A program made the translations under genes and the position numbers. Positions 24,881 to 31,576 of a stretch of 64,000 nt of DNA are shown here, piece by piece. Origin of the DNA: Streptomyces collinus (lineage in GTDB: Bacteria; Actinomycetota; Actinomycetes; Streptomycetales; Streptomycetaceae); NCBI RefSeq assembly GCF_031348265.1, contig NZ_CP133771.1, positions 4,526,001 through 4,590,000 on the forward strand, written 5' to 3'. The notes beneath the pieces were generated by a model, which saw nothing but the letters and a program-made list of their open reading frames with translations, made no database searches and was not told the DNA's origin. Position 1 is the stretch's first letter. The number at the start of each line of letters is the position of its first letter.

Positions 24881-25963
24881 TCACCGGGTCGTGTGCAGTG
24901 TCAGGTCGGTGACGACCGCCCGGTGGTCGGTGTCGGCCAGGTCCAGGATGCGGGTGCGGCTCGCGCCGAAGTCCTCGGAGACCAGGACGTGGTCGATCTG
25001 CACGCCGAGCGTGGGTGCCGTCCGGGCCGGCCAGGTGGCCGTACGGTCGGCTCCGTCCAGCCGGGAGGCGTCGCGCAGGCCCGTGTCGAGGATGCGGCGG
25101 AAGGCCGCGTGGTCCTGGGAGGCGTTGAAGTCACCGGCCAGGACGAGGGGGGTGCCCGGGTCGGCGGTGGCTGCCTCGCGCAGGGCGGCGAGCTCCCGGT
25201 GCCAGAGGTCCACCTGCCCGGGCAGCGGGGGCATGGGGTGGGCGAGTTGGAGCCGTACGGCGTGCCCGTCCACGTCGGCGACCGCGCCGGGCATGCCCAT
25301 CGTGCCGGGTACGCCCCCGGTGGGCCGGAGCCGGAAGCGGCTGAGGATGACGGATCCCTCGGAGCCGCCGCCCTCCACGGCCCGGCGGTGCGGGTAGTCC
25401 GCCGAGAGGTCCCGCTTCAGCAGGGCGTCGCACGCGTAGTCGCACTCCTCGACGAAGACCACGTCCGGTTTTTCGCGGCGGACGGTGGTGACGAGGGCGG
25501 CGGTGCCCTGTCCGAACTCGACGTTGGAGGTCAGCACGCGCAGGTCGGCGACCGGGCGGCCCACGGGGTCGCCGGCCTTGCCGTACGGCTCGATGAACCA
25601 GGCCAGCAGGCCGAGCAGGACCACGCCCCACACCGTTCCGGGCCACCAGCGGGACAGCAGCGTGAGCAGCAGGGCCACGGCGGTGGGGACGAGCAGCCAG
25701 GGGAGGAAGGCGAGGAGCTGCGGGACGGGGGTGATGCCGTCGCTGTCGGCGGTCCGGAAGCCGAGCACCACGCTCACCCCGGTGAACAGCAGGCCGGCAC
25801 ACCAGGCGCCGAACCGCCGTCCGGGCGGGCGGTGCTCCCGCCCGTCGTCCCTGGCGGTCCACTCGGCAGCGGCGGTGTCCAAGGCCCGGCCTTCCGTTCG
25901 CGGGGTGGGATGCCCGAATCCTCCCTCAAAGACGGGGTGGAGCGGGGGAAGGTTGCCGGGCAT
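24881..25963 (-). CDS. Membrane-anchored endonuclease/exonuclease/phosphatase (EEP) protein
   Basis: A 360-residue protein with three hydrophobic segments (GAWCAGLLFTGVSVVLGF, LLAFLPWLLVPTAVALLL, TVWGVVLLGLLAWFI) in residues 50-125. An extracytoplasmic EEP domain follows with the motifs LTSNVEFG, VFVEECD, VLAGDFNAS and DTDHRAVVTD that carry the metal and catalytic residues. Such proteins act on phosphoesters, including nucleic acids or phospholipid head groups; specificity is unknown. The ATG at 25963 overlaps the upstream hydrolase by 38 bp; the first ~45 residues look non-conserved, so a later start (a TTG near 25882) is possible. Confidence 0.85.
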   Translation of the reverse strand: MPGNLPPLHPVFEGGFGHPTPRTEGRALDTAAAEWTARDDGREHRPPGRRFGAWCAGLLFTGVSVVLGFRTADSDGITPVPQLLAFLPWLLVPTAVALLLTLLSRWWPGTVWGVVLLGLLAWFIEPYGKAGDPVGRPVADLRVLTSNVEFGQGTAALVTTVRREKPDVVFVEECDYACDALLKRDLSADYPHRRAVEGGGSEGSVILSRFRLRPTGGVPGTMGMPGAVADVDGHAVRLQLAHPMPPLPGQVDLWHRELAALREAATADPGTPLVLAGDFNASQDHAAFRRILDTGLRDASRLDGADRTATWPARTAPTLGVQIDHVLVSEDFGASRTRILDLADTDHRAVVTDLTLHTTR

Positions 25964-26735
25964 CGACCCGGGCCAGGAATTCCTCCAGCGCCTGATCGAA
26001 CACGTCCGGGCGTTCCAGGTTGGGCATGTGGGCCGCGCCGTCGACGATGTGCAGTTCCGCGTCCGGGAGGGCCGCGTGCAGGGCGAGGGCGTCGGAGACG
26101 GGCGTGAAGGTGTCGTCGGCTCCCACGACGACCAGGGCCGGGACGCGGACGCGCGGCAACAGGGGGCCGTAGTCGGGGCGCCGGGCGCGGGCGCGCAGGG
26201 CCGCGGCGGCGCCCTCGGGGGCGGTGGCGGTCATCATGCCGTGCACGTGCGCCTTGACCTCGGCGGACGCGTACGGGGCGACCATCCGTTCCAGGACCTC
26301 GTCGGCGTAGCCGCGCAGGCCCTCGGCGAGGAGTCGGTCGGCCATGGCGTCGCGGGTGCGCACGCCCTCGGGGGTCTCCGCGGACGGGAAGGTGTCCGCG
26401 AGGACCAGGCCGCGGACGCGCTCGGGGAACAGGCGGTAGCAGTCCATGACGATCTGCCCGCCCATCGACAGGCCCGCGAGGACGAACGACTCCACCTCCA
26501 GCTCGTCCAGCAGGGCCTCGACGTCCCGGGCGAAGTCCGAGAAGTCCGTGACGGCCGGGGCCGTGGGGGAGGCGCCGTAACCGCGCAGGTCGGGGGCGAT
26601 GACGCGGCGGGTACCCGGGAAGCTCGCGAGCTGCGGGGCCCACATCGTGCGGTCGAAGGGGTGGCCGTGGACGAGGACCAGGGGGACCCGATGCGTATCG
26701 GGGCCTTTGTCCTCGTATGCGAGGAAGGGTGCCAT
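25926..26735 (-). CDS. Alpha/beta hydrolase
   Basis: A 269-residue cytosolic alpha/beta-fold hydrolase. The oxyanion motif is VHGHPFDRTMW, the nucleophile elbow GLSMGGQIVMD, the acid VVGADDTFTPV and the catalytic His VDGAAHMPNLERP. The chosen start MAPFLAYEDKGPD at 26735 is leaderless-like, with TAGGGT about 7 nt upstream. It is divergent from a MocR regulator, which may control it, and its 3' end overlaps the EEP gene start, suggesting a two-gene operon. The substrate is unknown; the closest pattern is esterase or haloperoxidase-like. Confidence 0.88.
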   Translation of the reverse strand: MAPFLAYEDKGPDTHRVPLVLVHGHPFDRTMWAPQLASFPGTRRVIAPDLRGYGASPTAPAVTDFSDFARDVEALLDELEVESFVLAGLSMGGQIVMDCYRLFPERVRGLVLADTFPSAETPEGVRTRDAMADRLLAEGLRGYADEVLERMVAPYASAEVKAHVHGMMTATAPEGAAAALRARARRPDYGPLLPRVRVPALVVVGADDTFTPVSDALALHAALPDAELHIVDGAAHMPNLERPDVFDQALEEFLARVDARQPSPAPPRL

Positions 26736-26761
26736 GACGTCGACCCTAGGCCTCTCAACTA

Positions 26762-26795
26762 CTCGGTGCAATAAGATCTTTGCTCTCGGTGCAAT
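26762..26795. promoter_or_regulatory. Direct-repeat operator for MocR regulator
   Basis: Two identical CTCGGTGCAAT sequences at 26762-26772 and 26785-26795, 23 bp apart centre to centre (about two helical turns). They lie between the divergent hydrolase and MocR genes. MocR proteins such as GabR and PdxR bind paired direct repeats of this type. Confidence 0.7.
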
Positions 26796-26813
26796 CCAAG
26801 GGGGAGACCGCTG

Positions 26814-28160
26814 ATGAGTGACTACCGGCGCATCGCCGACCGCATCGCCGACGACATCGCCACCGGCCGGCTGCGGCCCGGCCAACGGCTCCCGCCGCAG
26901 CGGGCGTTCGCACGCCGGCGGGGCATCGCCCCGTCGACGGCCGGGCGGGTCTATGGCGAACTCGTGCGGCGCGGGCTGGTCGTCGGGGAGGTCGGGCGCG
27001 GCACCTTCGTACGGGCCGCACCGGACGGCCCGGCGGGGCAGGCGCTCACCGAGCCCGGTCCGGCCGCCGCGCCCGTGAACCTGGAGCTCAACTACCCCGT
27101 CGCGCCCGGCCAGCCGGAGCTGCTCGCCCCGGTCCTCGCGCCGCTGCTGCGCCCCGACGTGCTGGCCGAGGCGCTGTTACCGGCCGCCGCCACCGGTACC
27201 GAGGCCGCCCGGGAGGCCGCGGCCACACTGCTCACCACCCCGGGCTGGCGCCCGGCCCCGGAACGGCTGCTGTTCACCGGCAACGCCCGGCAGGCCATCG
27301 CCGCCGTCCTGGCCTCCCTGGTCCGGCCGGGCGGCCGGGTCGGGGTGGAGCAGCTGACGTACCCGCTGGTCAAGGAGATCGCCGCGCGGCTCGGCATCAG
27401 CCTGGTGCCGCTGGCCGGGGACGCGGCCGGGCTGCTCCCGGAGGCCGTCGCGGCAGCGCACCGTTCGGCGCCGCTGTCCGCCCTGTACGTGCAGCCGACG
27501 CTGCACAACCCGACGTCCCTGACGACGAGCGGGCCGAGGCTGCTGCACCTCGCGCAGCTGGTCCACGACCTGAACCTGCCGGTCGTGGAGGACCGCATCT
27601 GGTCCTTCCTCCGGGAGCCCGGTGATCCGCTCGCCGTGCACGCCCCGGCCCTCACCCACGTCGTCGACGGGCTCTCCAAGCGGGTCGCCCCGGGACTCAC
27701 CGCCGGGTTCCTCGTCGTGCCGCCGCACCGGGTCGCCGCCGTGGGCGACGCCGTGCGGTCGGGCGGGTGGAGCGCGGGGCGGTTCGCGCTGGAGGCGGCC
27801 GTGCGGTGGACCGGGGAGGGGACGGTGGCGCGGCTGGTGGCGGCCAAGCGGGCGGACGCGGTACGGCGGCAGCGGATCCTCGCCGAGGAACTCGCGGGCT
27901 TCACCGTGCGGTCCGACCCGGGGGCCTACTTCGCCTGGTGGGAGCTGCCCGCCCCGTGGCGTGCGGACACCTTCACGGCCGCCGCCGCGGCGCACGGCAT
28001 CGCCGTCACGCCCGGCCCCGCCTTCGCCGTCGCCCCCGGGCACACGCCCGACGCCGTCAGGCTCGGGCTCGCGTCGGCGCCGGAACCGGATCTGCGGCGG
28101 GCGCTGCGGACCCTCGCGCACGTCGCCGCGCGGCGAGCCGGGGACCGTACCGGCCCGTGA
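26814..28160 (+). CDS. MocR-type (GntR plus aminotransferase-like) regulator
   Basis: A 448-residue fusion. Residues 1-75 form a GntR winged helix (RIADRIADDIATGRLRPGQR, IAPSTAGRVYGELVRRGL). Residues 95-440 form a fold-type I aminotransferase-like domain that binds PLP: TGNARQAIAAVLAS, YVQPTLHNPTS, VVEDRIWSF and the Schiff-base lysine in DGLSKRVAPGLTAGF. The usual Tyr after the Asp of the E-D-x-Y motif is replaced by Trp (EDRIW). Members sense PLP or amino-acid derivatives. The GGGGGAG ribosome site is strong. It probably regulates itself and the divergent hydrolase through paired direct repeats. The 3' end overlaps a convergent gene by about 104 bp. Confidence 0.92.
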   Translation: MSDYRRIADRIADDIATGRLRPGQRLPPQRAFARRRGIAPSTAGRVYGELVRRGLVVGEVGRGTFVRAAPDGPAGQALTEPGPAAAPVNLELNYPVAPGQPELLAPVLAPLLRPDVLAEALLPAAATGTEAAREAAATLLTTPGWRPAPERLLFTGNARQAIAAVLASLVRPGGRVGVEQLTYPLVKEIAARLGISLVPLAGDAAGLLPEAVAAAHRSAPLSALYVQPTLHNPTSLTTSGPRLLHLAQLVHDLNLPVVEDRIWSFLREPGDPLAVHAPALTHVVDGLSKRVAPGLTAGFLVVPPHRVAAVGDAVRSGGWSAGRFALEAAVRWTGEGTVARLVAAKRADAVRRQRILAEELAGFTVRSDPGAYFAWWELPAPWRADTFTAAAAAHGIAVTPGPAFAVAPGHTPDAVRLGLASAPEPDLRRALRTLAHVAARRAGDRTGP

Positions 28161-29025
28161 CCCAGGCACCGGCCGCCACCGCCATGCCCACCGCGCACAG
28201 CAGCCAGGACACCGTGCGCAGGGTGGCGGTGAGGGCGTCGTAGACGGCGCCCGCGGCCGGGCGGTGGAGGGCATCGGGCAGGTCGGCGAGGGTGAGGCGG
28301 CGGCCGATCGCGACGGCGAGGGCCAGCAGCGCGCCGCCCAGGGCCGTGCCCAGGGCGAGGGCGGTGACCGCGCGGCGGCGGCACGCGGCGACGGCGATCC
28401 CGGCGACCGCGAGGACGGCGGCGGCCGGCGGCAGCCAGAAGGCGGCGGTGTCCAGCACGTGGTACCCCTTGCGCAGTCGGTCCACGTCCTCGGCCGGCAG
28501 CACCGGGATCCGCGTGTGCGTGACCGGGATGCGGTGGGCGAACGGCACGTGGTCGTCGGAGAGTTGCTGTTTGACCCGGGCGATGACGGGTGCGGCGTCG
28601 ACGGTGACCGGGGCTCCGTGCGCGCGGTCGTCGCGCAGGGCGCGCAGCACCGCGTCGTGCACGGCCCGGTTCGCCGCGTCCCAGGCCGTGCGATACGCCT
28701 CGGTGCGGGTGAAGGAGCGCGCCGCGTCGTGCACGAACGGGCCGATCTCCCCGCGCGGCGGACCGGTGCCGGCCGCCGCCCCGGCCTCCCGCAGGACGCC
28801 GTCCCCGACGGCCTGGGCGACCGCGCCCCGCACGTCCGGGTCGGCGGCGAGCGGTGCCATCGTCCGGACCCAGCGGCCGGTGTCGGTGAGCCCGTGGGCC
28901 GCCCAGGACGCCAGCGCCCCGAACGGCATCAGCAGGCACGCCAGGGTGAGCAGAACGGCCGCCAGGACGTTCCGCGATCGTGGGGGCGCCTTCTCGGCTA
29001 CGGGCGCCCGGTCGCGCTCGGACAC
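28057..29025 (-). CDS. Hypothetical integral membrane protein with large extracytoplasmic loop
   Basis: A protein of about 322 residues of unknown family. A first TM (NVLAAVLLTLACLLMPFGAL) is followed by an extracytoplasmic domain of ~150 residues (GLTDTGRWVRTMAPLAADPD to RKGYHVLDTAAFW). Three further TMs and a basic Ala/Arg tail follow. The pattern is common in Streptomyces membrane proteins of unknown role. The start is uncertain: GTG at 29025 is used here; a GTG at 29106 would add 27 residues. The last ~35 codons overlap the MocR gene on the other strand. Confidence 0.7.
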   Translation of the reverse strand: MSERDRAPVAEKAPPRSRNVLAAVLLTLACLLMPFGALASWAAHGLTDTGRWVRTMAPLAADPDVRGAVAQAVGDGVLREAGAAAGTGPPRGEIGPFVHDAARSFTRTEAYRTAWDAANRAVHDAVLRALRDDRAHGAPVTVDAAPVIARVKQQLSDDHVPFAHRIPVTHTRIPVLPAEDVDRLRKGYHVLDTAAFWLPPAAAVLAVAGIAVAACRRRAVTALALGTALGGALLALAVAIGRRLTLADLPDALHRPAAGAVYDALTATLRTVSWLLCAVGMAVAAGAWVTGRYGPRLAARRRARGSAAPAADPVPAPTRARA

Positions 29026-29174
29026 CCTTCCAGGCAAGGCGCCCCGGGCCCGGCCCGCGAGCGCTGCGACGGCGTCCGGTCGCGCGGCGGTCGCGCCGCG
29101 GCACACTCCACCTGCGAGAAGCGGCCGTCACGGGCCCTCCGGCGGGCTCACCCGAACGGGTGTCCTGATTCCCG

Positions 29175-29615
29175 TCAGCCGATCCGCCGGCCCGAGGCGT
29201 CCTCGTGCGTGTAGTAGCGGTAGAACACCATCGCGAGCACGCCCGCCCCCACCAGCAGCCCGAGGCCGCTGGAGCTGAACACGGAAGCGCCGGTCTGGCT
29301 GTAGAGGAAGCCGACCGCGCAGCCCGAGAAGACGAACCAGCACAGCGCGTGCAGTTCGCGGGGCAGCAGCGGTGCCAGCGCGCACACGGCGGCGAACAGC
29401 ACGGCGAACACGAGCGCCGTGACGAAGCCGAACAGCAGGTTCCAGCCGGTGATGGGCCCGCCGTGCCGCTGGTTGGCCGCGGCCCAGAAGCCGTAGACCA
29501 GTCCGAGCACCACGGGCAGGCCGACCTTCACGGCGATGTGGATCCGCGGGCCGAACACATCGGGCCTACGGCGTTGCGTGATCATCCTGCGTGAGGCGGG
29601 TGCCGCATGAGCCAT
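29175..29615 (-). CDS. Small four-TM membrane protein
   Basis: A 146-residue protein starting MAHAAPASRRMITQRRRPD after a GAGGAG ribosome site. Four hydrophobic helices follow (VGLPVVLGLVYGFWAA, LLFGFVTALVFAVLFAAVCA, ELHALCWFVFSGCAVGFL, LGLLVGAGVLAMVFY), then a short charged tail HEDASGRRIG. I recognise no named family. It lies downstream of the similarly oriented membrane-protein gene region and ahead of the 435-bp gap that holds a phosphatase remnant. Confidence 0.72.
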   Translation of the reverse strand: MAHAAPASRRMITQRRRPDVFGPRIHIAVKVGLPVVLGLVYGFWAAANQRHGGPITGWNLLFGFVTALVFAVLFAAVCALAPLLPRELHALCWFVFSGCAVGFLYSQTGASVFSSSGLGLLVGAGVLAMVFYRYYTHEDASGRRIG

Positions 29616-29802
29616 GACAGCTCTCCTCTCTGTCCCTGCCCCTGGAACCAGGGCACACCGGCGGGCAGCCGGTGGCAAGTCGGCGGAGCAGCCGGAACGG
29701 GATGCGGCCGGTGCGGCCCCGTGCTTCGCCGGGGCCGTGAGCCGCCACCGCAGGGGGCACGGCCCGCTCGTCCGGCACGACCGGGCCGGGGGCCGGGACG
29801 TC

Positions 29803-29901
29803 GTGCGGCGGCAGGAACTGCTGCGGGTGCGGGGCCGCAGCGTGGCCTGGGTGCCGCCGCTGCTGCTGCTCGTCGCCATCGCGGTGGCCGACTACCACAC
29901 C
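29803..29901 (+). pseudogene. Remnant of a PP2C-type phosphatase N-terminus
   Basis: In the 435-bp gap 29616-30051 one short stretch reads as RQELLRVRGRSVAWVPPLLL followed by LVAIAVADYHT. This resembles from memory the N-terminal transmembrane start of Streptomyces membrane PP2C/RsbU phosphatases. The expected continuation (further helices and the PP2C domain) is absent, and the frame passes into unrelated Arg/Pro-rich sequence. It is best read as a truncated relic left by a rearrangement. The rest of the gap shows nothing recognisable apart from the promoter region of 30052. Confidence 0.45.
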
Positions 29902-30051
29902 ATCGACCGTGTTCGCCGTCCGCAGGAGTCCGGCCCACCGGAGACCGGGGGGCGAAGACCCCGAAGGCGGACGTTTGCGGTCCTGAGACCCCCCTTTGCA
30001 GCCGCAGCGGTTACGGTGCTGGCGTACGTGATCGACACAGGGGGTGGGGCG

Positions 30052-31113
30052 ATGCCCGGAACCGTGCTGCTGCTGGCGGCCTCGCCGGTGGGCAAGGGGC
30101 GCCTGGTGGACGCCGCCTCCGTGCTCCCCGTCCTCGCCGCCGTGGCGCCCGCGGTGCTGTCCGGCACCGACACCGCGAACGTCGTCGAACTCGCCGACCC
30201 GCTGGAGCCGCAGGCCGTCCTCACCCGGCTGCGTGCCGCCGCCGCGGCCCCCGGCCCCCTCACCGTGTACGTCACCGGCCAGCTCCAGCTGGACCGCAGG
30301 CAGCGCCTGCCCCACCTCGCGCTGGCCCGCACCACCGCCTCCACCGCCCGCTACACCGCCTTCCCCTGGCACTGGTTCCGGGAGGAGCTGCGGCTCAGGC
30401 CCGCCGGCGCCACGACCCTCCTGCTCGACCTGCACGCCGACGCCGAGACCTGGGAACTGCTGAAGAGCACCCCGCTGGACTCGGGGCGCGGCAACGCCGT
30501 GCACGGTCGTATCGCGCCCCCGCCGTCCAGACGCACGGTCGCGCAGCCGGCGTACATGAAGGCCGTCGCGACGATCCTGCGCAGCGGGTTCCGGCCGCCG
30601 GCCGAGCAGTTGCACCAGCAGGCGCTGGCCCGGATCGGGCCGGAGAGCGCGGGCACGGACCTGGTGCTGAGCACACCGGGCCCGGCGGGCGGGGATCCGC
30701 ACGCCGCCATCACCGCCGCCGTCCAGTCCGGCCGGCACGCCGAAGCCGACGGGCTCGCCGCCCGGCACGAGCAGATCGCCGTCGCCGCGCACGGACCCGC
30801 GTCCGAAGAGGCCCTGCACTGGGCCGAGGTGCGGGCCGACCTGGCGATGTTCGCCGGGGACGCCGCCCGCAGCTGCCGCACCTGGCTGATGATCGCCACC
30901 GCCCGTCTGAACGCCGGGCAGGCCCCGGACGCCCCCGCCGTCGAGGCCGCCGTGGACCGGGCGCACCACCAGTGGGGCCAGGTCCGCGACACCGCCCCCG
31001 CCCGCGAACTGGGCGCCGCGCTCGCCGCGTTGCGCGGACGGGTGCCCGGGCGGCGCGAGGGCGCGCTGGACCATGTGCAGCGCCAGCTGGAGCAGTTGCA
31101 GACTCAGGCATGA
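30052..31113 (+). CDS. Predicted catalytically dead caspase-like protein
   Basis: A 353-residue protein with no named family that I recognise. The ATG at 30052 follows GGGGGTGGGG. Residues 1-150 follow the strand-helix order of the caspase at 31577. GTVLLLAASPVGKGRL matches its first strand, ELADPLEPQAVLTRLRAAAA its LASPTPDDFTRELHRV, TVYVTGQLQLDRR its LYFAGHAV, and TTLLLDLHADAETW its VVILDCCYAG. The catalytic His and Cys are replaced (AGH to TGQ, DCC to DLH). The C-terminal 200 residues are helical (AITAAVQSGRHAEADGLAAR, LDHVQRQLEQLQ), TPR-like. It is probably a pseudoenzyme scaffold or regulator for the adjacent caspase system. The homology is my manual alignment. Confidence 0.6.
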   Translation: MPGTVLLLAASPVGKGRLVDAASVLPVLAAVAPAVLSGTDTANVVELADPLEPQAVLTRLRAAAAAPGPLTVYVTGQLQLDRRQRLPHLALARTTASTARYTAFPWHWFREELRLRPAGATTLLLDLHADAETWELLKSTPLDSGRGNAVHGRIAPPPSRRTVAQPAYMKAVATILRSGFRPPAEQLHQQALARIGPESAGTDLVLSTPGPAGGDPHAAITAAVQSGRHAEADGLAARHEQIAVAAHGPASEEALHWAEVRADLAMFAGDAARSCRTWLMIATARLNAGQAPDAPAVEAAVDRAHHQWGQVRDTAPARELGAALAALRGRVPGRREGALDHVQRQLEQLQTQA

Positions 31114-31236
31114 GCCGCGTGCGCCGTGTGCGCGTGGCGTGAAGAGGGCGTGCAACCGCTTTCGCAGGTCACGTCACAGGTCTGCCGTCGAGCCTGACCC
31201 GGTGTCATGATGTCGGGTATGACAGAGGGGGACCAA

Positions 31237-31572
31237 GTGGCTGTCTTAGGCGTGCGCGTCCGGCTGGGCGGCAACGCGACCGCGGATGACGTCAGAGCTC
31301 TGAAGACGTGGCTGGAGCGCGAAGAGCCGCTGGAGGCACTCCTTTCCGGGCGGCACCTGCGCATCGACGAACAGTCCGGCACGGACGGGACTCCGGGGCG
31401 GCTCGGGCCCGACCTGGAACTCGTGCTGACGATCCTCGGCGATGTCGTCACGGTCGCGGCCCTGACCGAGTACACCGCCCGCGCGGTGAAGACCTGGACG
31501 AACAACCGGAGCAGGCTGCAGGGCGGCGATCCGGAGCCGCAGATCCGCTCACTGGACCCCGACGGGGAGTAG
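31237..31572 (+). CDS. EACC1-type effector-associated constant component
   Basis: A 111-residue protein. Its beta-alpha start VLGVRVRLGGNATADDVRAL and the closing LVLTILGDVVTVAALTEYTA then VKTWTNNRSR match the small EACC1 domain. EACC1 accompanies caspase, trypsin or NTPase effectors in bacterial conflict systems described by Aravind and colleagues. I chose GTG at 31237, which has AGAGGGGG 5 nt upstream; in-frame ATGs at 31207 and 31219 lack ribosome sites. The gene ends 4 nt before the caspase gene, so the two are coupled. It probably recruits or presents the caspase to a target. Confidence 0.75.
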   Translation: MAVLGVRVRLGGNATADDVRALKTWLEREEPLEALLSGRHLRIDEQSGTDGTPGRLGPDLELVLTILGDVVTVAALTEYTARAVKTWTNNRSRLQGGDPEPQIRSLDPDGE

Positions 31573-31576
31573 GCCG

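Noticed and set aside
22638..24884. 748-codon minus-strand frame over phoX
   Set aside because: Antisense shadow; the plus strand has a PHO box, ribosome site and conserved DUF839 motifs.
29614..30051. Upstream extension of the pseudo-caspase reading frame
   Set aside because: The frame is open but includes a phosphatase relic and Arg/Pro-rich sequence; a good ribosome site precedes ATG 30052.
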